Assembly (NCBI GenBank): GCA_007136375.1
Contig: SLHB01000469.1
Span: 1-9,214, forward strand
DNA length: 9,214 nt
Direction: 5' to 3'
DNA from: Candidatus Hydrogenedentota bacterium
Lineage (GTDB): Bacteria > Hydrogenedentota > Hydrogenedentia > Hydrogenedentales > SLHB01
Of the stretch, positions 7,049-9,214 are shown piece by piece (within the stretch, counting starts at the first letter, position 1; every line of letters begins with the position of its first letter). The notes beneath the pieces are model-generated. The model saw only the letters and a program-made list of their open reading frames with translations, had not been told where the DNA came from and searched no databases. The position numbers and the translations under genes were made by a program.

Positions 7049-7431
7049 TCGTCAAGATCCTCCAAGTAGGCCTCGTAGGCGGCCGCGTCCATCAACGCTT
7101 CAACCTCGGACGCGTCGACGCCTTCCAACTTGAAGAACCAGCCATTGTCATAGGGGCTTTGATTGACCAGTTCCGGCTGGTCTTCGAGGGCTTCGTTGAC
7201 GGCGGCGACTTGGCCCGTCACGGGCGAGTACACGTCGCTGGCCGCCTTGACGGATTCAACGGCGCCCACGGGCGCGCCAACCTGCGCGTCCGCGCCGACT
7301 TCTGGAAGCTCCACATAGGTGATGTCGCCCAGTAATTCTTGCGCGTGATTGGTGATGCCCACGGTGTAGACGCCATTGTCCCCGCGGATCCATTCGTGAT
7401 CTTTTGTATAGCGGCATGTAGTCGGGTTCAT
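7045..7431 (-). CDS. gcvH: Glycine cleavage system H protein
   Basis: This 128-residue lipoyl carrier shuttles the aminomethyl intermediate between the P, T and L proteins. The barrel-sandwich domain begins YTKDHEWI (8-15) and contains VGITNHAQELLGDI (24-37). The lipoylated lysine is K62 in ESVKAASDVYSPV. The C-terminal helix is highly acidic (ALMDAAAYEAYLEDLDE). The ATG at 7431 is preceded by ACGGAG about ten bases upstream. gcvT lies 159 bases upstream, an unusually wide gap with a terminator-like hairpin. gcvPA overlaps its stop. The co-encoded ligase LplA is its likely modifying enzyme. Confidence 0.97.
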   Translation of the reverse strand: MNPTTCRYTKDHEWIRGDNGVYTVGITNHAQELLGDITYVELPEVGADAQVGAPVGAVESVKAASDVYSPVTGQVAAVNEALEDQPELVNQSPYDNGWFFKLEGVDASEVEALMDAAAYEAYLEDLDE

Positions 7432-7590
7432 AAGTCGAGATCTCCGTTTGCTTCGCCAGGGCTTATGAGAACGCCGGGCAAAGTTCGCCGGATATTCGCG
7501 GCGAAAGGGGTTCCGCGCGTCACGCGCGGCCCGCTGTCCTAGGGTTGGGTAAGAAAAGAAGAAAAAGGCGCCGCCGTGGATGGACGCCGC
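7432..7590. other. Structured gap between gcvT and gcvH
   Basis: Within these 159 bases, beside the terminator-like element next to the gcvT stop, there is a GC palindrome CCGCGCG-TCA-CGCGCGG at 7513-7529 (7-bp arms, three-base loop). On the - strand it is followed by AACCCCTTTCG, too few T residues for a terminator. No clear -35/-10 pair for gcvH was found, and no small gene is supported. The palindrome could mark an RNA processing or stability site within the operon mRNA. Confidence 0.55.
7551..7588 (-). terminator. Terminator-like hairpin directly after gcvT
   Basis: On the - strand, GGCGTC (7588-7583) pairs with GGCGCC (7572-7567), with one U-G pair, around a ten-base loop. It is followed at once by TTTTTCTTCTTTTCTT (7566-7551). 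The stem begins two bases after the gcvT stop codon. The stem is short but GC-rich and the T-rich tract is long. It could trim transcription so that gcvT is made in excess over gcvHPAPB, or be only partly effective. Confidence 0.5.
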
Positions 7591-8661
7591 TCAGTTCCGG
7601 ACCGTGCCCTGTTTGTACAGGGGCGCCTCGGCCGCTTCAATGGGCAAGCGCCGTGGGCCGGCGGTGAGCTGCGTGCCGGGAGCGCGGCAGTCCTGGGGCA
7701 AATAGGCAAACCCGGCGCCATGCCCCACGCTCGGCCCGAAGGATCCGCTGGTCACCTCGCCGATCGCCTCGCCGTTGGCGCCGTACACTTCGAATCCCCG
7801 CCGGGGCGCTCGCCGGTCCGGCGTGCGGATGGGCGTCAGCATGGAATAGCCCCCGGCCTCCTTCTGCTTGAGCAACCGGTCCTTGCCCGGAAACTCCGAG
7901 TCCCAGCCCACGAACATCTCCATGTTCGCTTCCAGGGGCGTACGGTTCTCGTCGAAGTCCTGTCCGCTCAGGGGGTATCCCGCCTCCATACGGAGGGTGT
8001 CCCTCGCGCCAAGGCCTGCCGGCGCCGTCGGGGCGAGATCGAGGAGCGCCCGCCACAACGGAACGGCGCGCTCGTTCGAAACGTAGATTTCGAAGCCGAG
8101 TTCACCCGTATAGCCTGTCCGGGAAAGCAGAATCTCCTCGCCTTGCCATTGTATCCGCCGTTGGCTGAAATAGCGCATGTCCGCGGCGGCGTCCATGCCG
8201 ATAGCGAGAAGGGTTTCGCGGGCTTGCGGGCCCTGCACGTCAATCTTGGCGGTCTCTGCGGACACGTCCCGCACGTCGCCCGGAAGCGCGGTCAGCAGCG
8301 CGCTGATCTGCTCCAACGTTCCCGCGTTCGTCACGACGTACAGCTCCTCCTCGCTCATACGGAAGGTGATGGCGTCGTCGATGATGCCGCCGTTCGGGTT
8401 TAGGATGGCGCCATAGCGGGATCGCCCGGTCCGAATCTTACCCACGTCCGATATGACGAGGGCGTCGTAGCCGGCCACCGCTTCCGCGCCTTTCAGAATG
8501 AACTCGCCCATGTGGGAACAATCGAAGACGGCGGCTTTGGCGCGGGTGTGCTTGTGTTCGTCCACAATGCCGGCGTACTGAAGCGGCATCGCCCAGCCGT
8601 GGAAGTCGACAATTTTCGCGTTTAGCGCCTTGTGTTCCTCATGCAACGGGGTCTGCCGCAT
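7591..8661 (-). CDS. gcvT: Glycine cleavage system T protein (aminomethyltransferase)
   Basis: This 356-residue cytosolic enzyme takes the aminomethyl group on lipoylated GcvH, releases ammonia and makes 5,10-methylene-tetrahydrofolate. Landmarks are TPLHEEH (4-10), FHGWAMPLQY (20-29), DCSHMGEF (47-54), YGAILNPNGGIIDD (83-96, with the catalytic Asp of the IIDD motif), SRTGYTGELGFEIY (180-193), GLGARDTLRMEAGYPLSGQD (217-235) and TSGSFGPSVG (304-313). Length is normal. The ATG at 8661 has a perfect AGGAGG (8672-8667) five bases upstream. It is the first gene of the operon and is preceded by a leader of about 220 bases carrying a ZTP riboswitch, so its expression and that of the genes behind it should respond to folate C1 status. 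Confidence 0.98.
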   Translation of the reverse strand: MRQTPLHEEHKALNAKIVDFHGWAMPLQYAGIVDEHKHTRAKAAVFDCSHMGEFILKGAEAVAGYDALVISDVGKIRTGRSRYGAILNPNGGIIDDAITFRMSEEELYVVTNAGTLEQISALLTALPGDVRDVSAETAKIDVQGPQARETLLAIGMDAAADMRYFSQRRIQWQGEEILLSRTGYTGELGFEIYVSNERAVPLWRALLDLAPTAPAGLGARDTLRMEAGYPLSGQDFDENRTPLEANMEMFVGWDSEFPGKDRLLKQKEAGGYSMLTPIRTPDRRAPRRGFEVYGANGEAIGEVTSGSFGPSVGHGAGFAYLPQDCRAPGTQLTAGPRRLPIEAAEAPLYKQGTVRN

Positions 8662-8666
8662 ACACG

Positions 8667-8705
8667 CCTCCTAGCGGGATAGGTTGGGGCGGGGAGGGTT
8701 CCCGC
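8667..8705 (-). promoter_or_regulatory. gcvT: gcvT ribosome binding site with competing anti-SD hairpins
   Basis: AGGAGG (8672-8667) is the gcvT Shine-Dalgarno sequence. CCTCC (8697-8693) upstream is perfectly complementary to its GGAGG and could mask it. The same CCTCC falls largely in the loop of an alternative hairpin, GCGGG (8705-8701) with CCCGC (8693-8689), whose formation would compete with masking. The two structures share base 8693 and the anti-SD segment, so they look mutually exclusive. This is a plausible expression platform for the upstream riboswitch; it is inferred from base pairing by eye. Confidence 0.4.
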
Positions 8706-8725
8706 AGTCTGCTTCCGGATTCGGG

Positions 8726-8785
8726 CGCATCGTTTCCGGCGGGTCCCCGTGGCTCCTAGGGACAGACCGCTCTGATGGTGATGCG
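8726..8785 (-). other. Long GC-rich leader hairpin between aptamer and gcvT
   Basis: Listed as + strand bases, GCGGGTCCC (8739-8747) pairs with GGGAC (8759-8763) and CCGC (8767-8770), with a three-base bulge and an 11-base loop. CGCATC (8726-8731) can pair with GATGCG on the far side (8780-8785) and close the whole element. On the - strand no T tract follows, so it is not a standard terminator. It lies directly 3' of the riboswitch P3 element and may belong to the expression platform. Confidence 0.5.
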
Positions 8786-8790
8786 TGAAC

Positions 8791-8875
8791 CCGGCGCCCA
8801 GGCGAACGGCATTCGGAACTCCCATCGCTTCCCCGTGGTTTTTTCCACGTCTTGCTCGCCAGTCACGATGGGGCT
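8791..8875 (-). ncRNA. ZTP riboswitch aptamer (pfl motif) in the gcv leader
   Basis: Read on the - strand, the conserved pfl-motif layout is complete. P1 pairs CCCATCG (8872-8866) with CGATGGG (8827-8821). The invariant GTGACTGGCG follows the first P1 arm. The P2 hairpin CGTGG-AAAAAA-CCACG (8849-8834) leads into GGGGAAGCGATGG. P3 is GCC (8810-8808) with GGC (8798-8796), enclosing GTTCGCCTG, so the signature CGCCTGGGC is present. GGCG (8860-8857) and CGCC (8804-8801) can form the known pseudoknot. Members of this class bind ZTP/ZMP (AICAR phosphates), which build up when 10-formyl-tetrahydrofolate is short, and usually activate purine and one-carbon genes. Here the downstream operon is glycine cleavage. 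Confidence 0.92.
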
Positions 8876-8891
8876 TGGAAAGGGTCGCTTC

Positions 8892-8921
8892 AGTATGACA
8901 CTCCCGGGAAAGGCCTGTCAA
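8892..8921 (-). promoter_or_regulatory. Sigma70-type promoter of the gcv operon
   Basis: On the - strand a perfect -35 box TTGACA (8921-8916) is followed after 18 bases by CATACT (8897-8892), which matches the -10 consensus at four of six positions. Transcription would begin near 8885, about ten bases before the riboswitch P1 arm, which is the expected geometry. The leader to the gcvT start is then about 220 bases. Confidence 0.7.
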
Positions 8922-8982
8922 ATTGGGGCAAAGTCCCCGAGCGCCGGGCGGGGCCGAGGATGTTGGGCCTGCATCTCCCTAG

Positions 8983-9013
8983 ACCCCTCTTGAAGGGGGT
9001 GGCCCGAAGGGCC
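8983..9013. repeat. Pair of adjacent GC hairpins
   Basis: ACCCC (8983-8987) can pair with GGGGT (8996-9000), and immediately beside it GGCCC-GAA-GGGCC (9001-9013) forms a perfect 5-bp stem with a three-base loop. No T tract follows on either strand. They lie eight bases beyond the stop of the possible - strand frame ending at 9021, so they could mark its transcript end, or be part of a dispersed palindromic element. Confidence 0.55.
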
Positions 9014-9020
9014 GGGGATG

Positions 9021-9214
9021 TCAACGGCGCAACGGAACGCTCTTACCCGGCAATTGAGGAAAGCCCGGCATATCAAGGCGGTTTTCCGGCAATTCCAAAT
9101 CGCCGGATAAGCTTGGCTGGACATCGCTGTCCAGTCTCATATTCGCGCCGAGGAAGAAACAGTGGCCTTCACCCATCGGGTGAACGGACATGGTCCGCAT
9201 CTTTCCGGCACACA
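9021..9214 (-). CDS. Possible 3' end of an unrecognised gene, 5'-truncated by the window edge
   Basis: The - strand frame is open from the right edge to a TGA at 9023-9021. It gives about 63 residues including MSVHPMGEGHCFFLGAN, LSGDLELPENRLDMPG and the end LPGKSVPLRR. I do not recognise a family. Support is limited to an open frame with a G/C-rich third codon position (about two thirds by hand count) and hairpins just past the stop. Against it, the stretch overlaps dispersed repeat copy 2, and copy 1 read the same way hits a stop after about 30 residues. Differences between the copies are not concentrated at third codon positions. It may be non-coding. Confidence 0.25.
   Translation of the reverse strand, partial: CAGKMRTMSVHPMGEGHCFFLGANMRLDSDVQPSLSGDLELPENRLDMPGFPQLPGKSVPLRR
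9099..9208 (+). repeat. Dispersed repeat, copy 2 (TTCACCC-N3-GGGTGAA core)
   Basis: This copy begins ATCGCCGGATAA (9099-9110), has the inverted repeat TTCACCC-ATC-GGGTGAA at 9168-9184 and ends CCGCATCTTTCCGG. The distance from the ATCGCCGG landmark to the TTCACCC core differs from copy 1 by two bases. It may continue past the window edge. It lies on the opposite strand to copy 1, so the two copies form an inverted pair around the gcv-lplA operon. Confidence 0.6.

Larger units (their letters stand above)
8922..9214. other. Region upstream of the gcv promoter
   Basis: These 293 bases contain a small GGGG-N6-CCCC inverted repeat (8925-8938) next to the -35 box and the paired hairpins at 8983-9013. 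Beyond these are a direct 9-base repeat CCGGCAATT (9047-9055 and 9086-9094), an inverted repeat CTGGACA-TCGC-TGTCCAG (9117-9134) and copy 2 of the dispersed repeat. A partial open frame on the - strand at the edge is listed separately with low confidence. Confidence 0.6.

Noticed and set aside
8662..8885. Glycine riboswitch before gcvT
   Set aside because: It was the first expectation for a gcv leader, but the conserved glycine-aptamer strings are missing, while every conserved element of the ZTP class is present.
8775..8993. + strand open frame of 72 codons over the gcv leader
   Set aside because: It is antisense to the riboswitch and promoter and has no recognisable product or ribosome site.
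8918..9124. - strand open frame of 68 codons
   Set aside because: It crosses the hairpins and the repeat, has an unusual composition and lacks homology that I can recognise. The overlapping frame ending at 9021 is the better candidate there.

Overview
The window looks like a piece of a high-GC, Gram-negative-type bacterial chromosome. There is no phage, IS or CRISPR signature. The glycine decarboxylase is split into two subunits and the lipoate ligase has an RRC-x-AGG-x(3)-QGPG motif. Both suit a planctomycete-like or Hydrogenedentes-like environmental lineage, but the sequence alone does not fix the taxon.

Layout. Left end, + strand: the 3' part of xseB overlaps ispA (farnesyl diphosphate synthase) by four bases. 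Convergent to these on the - strand is a PP2C-type Ser/Thr phosphatase. Upstream of it, also on the - strand, is a secreted SMP-30/gluconolactonase-like protein with its own candidate promoter. From 8661 down to 3569 on the - strand runs a glycine cleavage operon in the order gcvT, gcvH, gcvPA, gcvPB, lplA. It encodes the T, H and both P subunits, plus a lipoate ligase family enzyme that could charge GcvH. The L protein (dihydrolipoamide dehydrogenase) is not in the window.

The main regulatory find is upstream of gcvT. The roughly 220-nt leader, behind a good sigma70-like promoter, contains a clear ZTP (pfl) riboswitch aptamer at about 8791-8875 on the - strand. ZTP/ZMP signals shortage of 10-formyl-tetrahydrofolate, and glycine cleavage makes 5,10-methylene-tetrahydrofolate. 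The arrangement therefore implies that one-carbon starvation switches on glycine breakdown as a folate C1 source. The leader beyond the aptamer has a GC-rich hairpin and a CCTCC anti-Shine-Dalgarno segment that can pair either with the gcvT ribosome binding site or within a competing hairpin. A terminator-like hairpin with a T-rich tract lies between gcvT and gcvH.

The non-coding stretches are structured. A diverged repeat of about 110 bp with a TCACCC-N3-GGGTGA core occurs on both sides of the gcv operon in opposite orientations. A two-tier palindrome lies between the SMP-30 gene and the phosphatase. Paired GC hairpins sit upstream of the gcv promoter. The last 194 bases may hold the 3' end of an unrecognised - strand gene, but this reading competes with the repeat.
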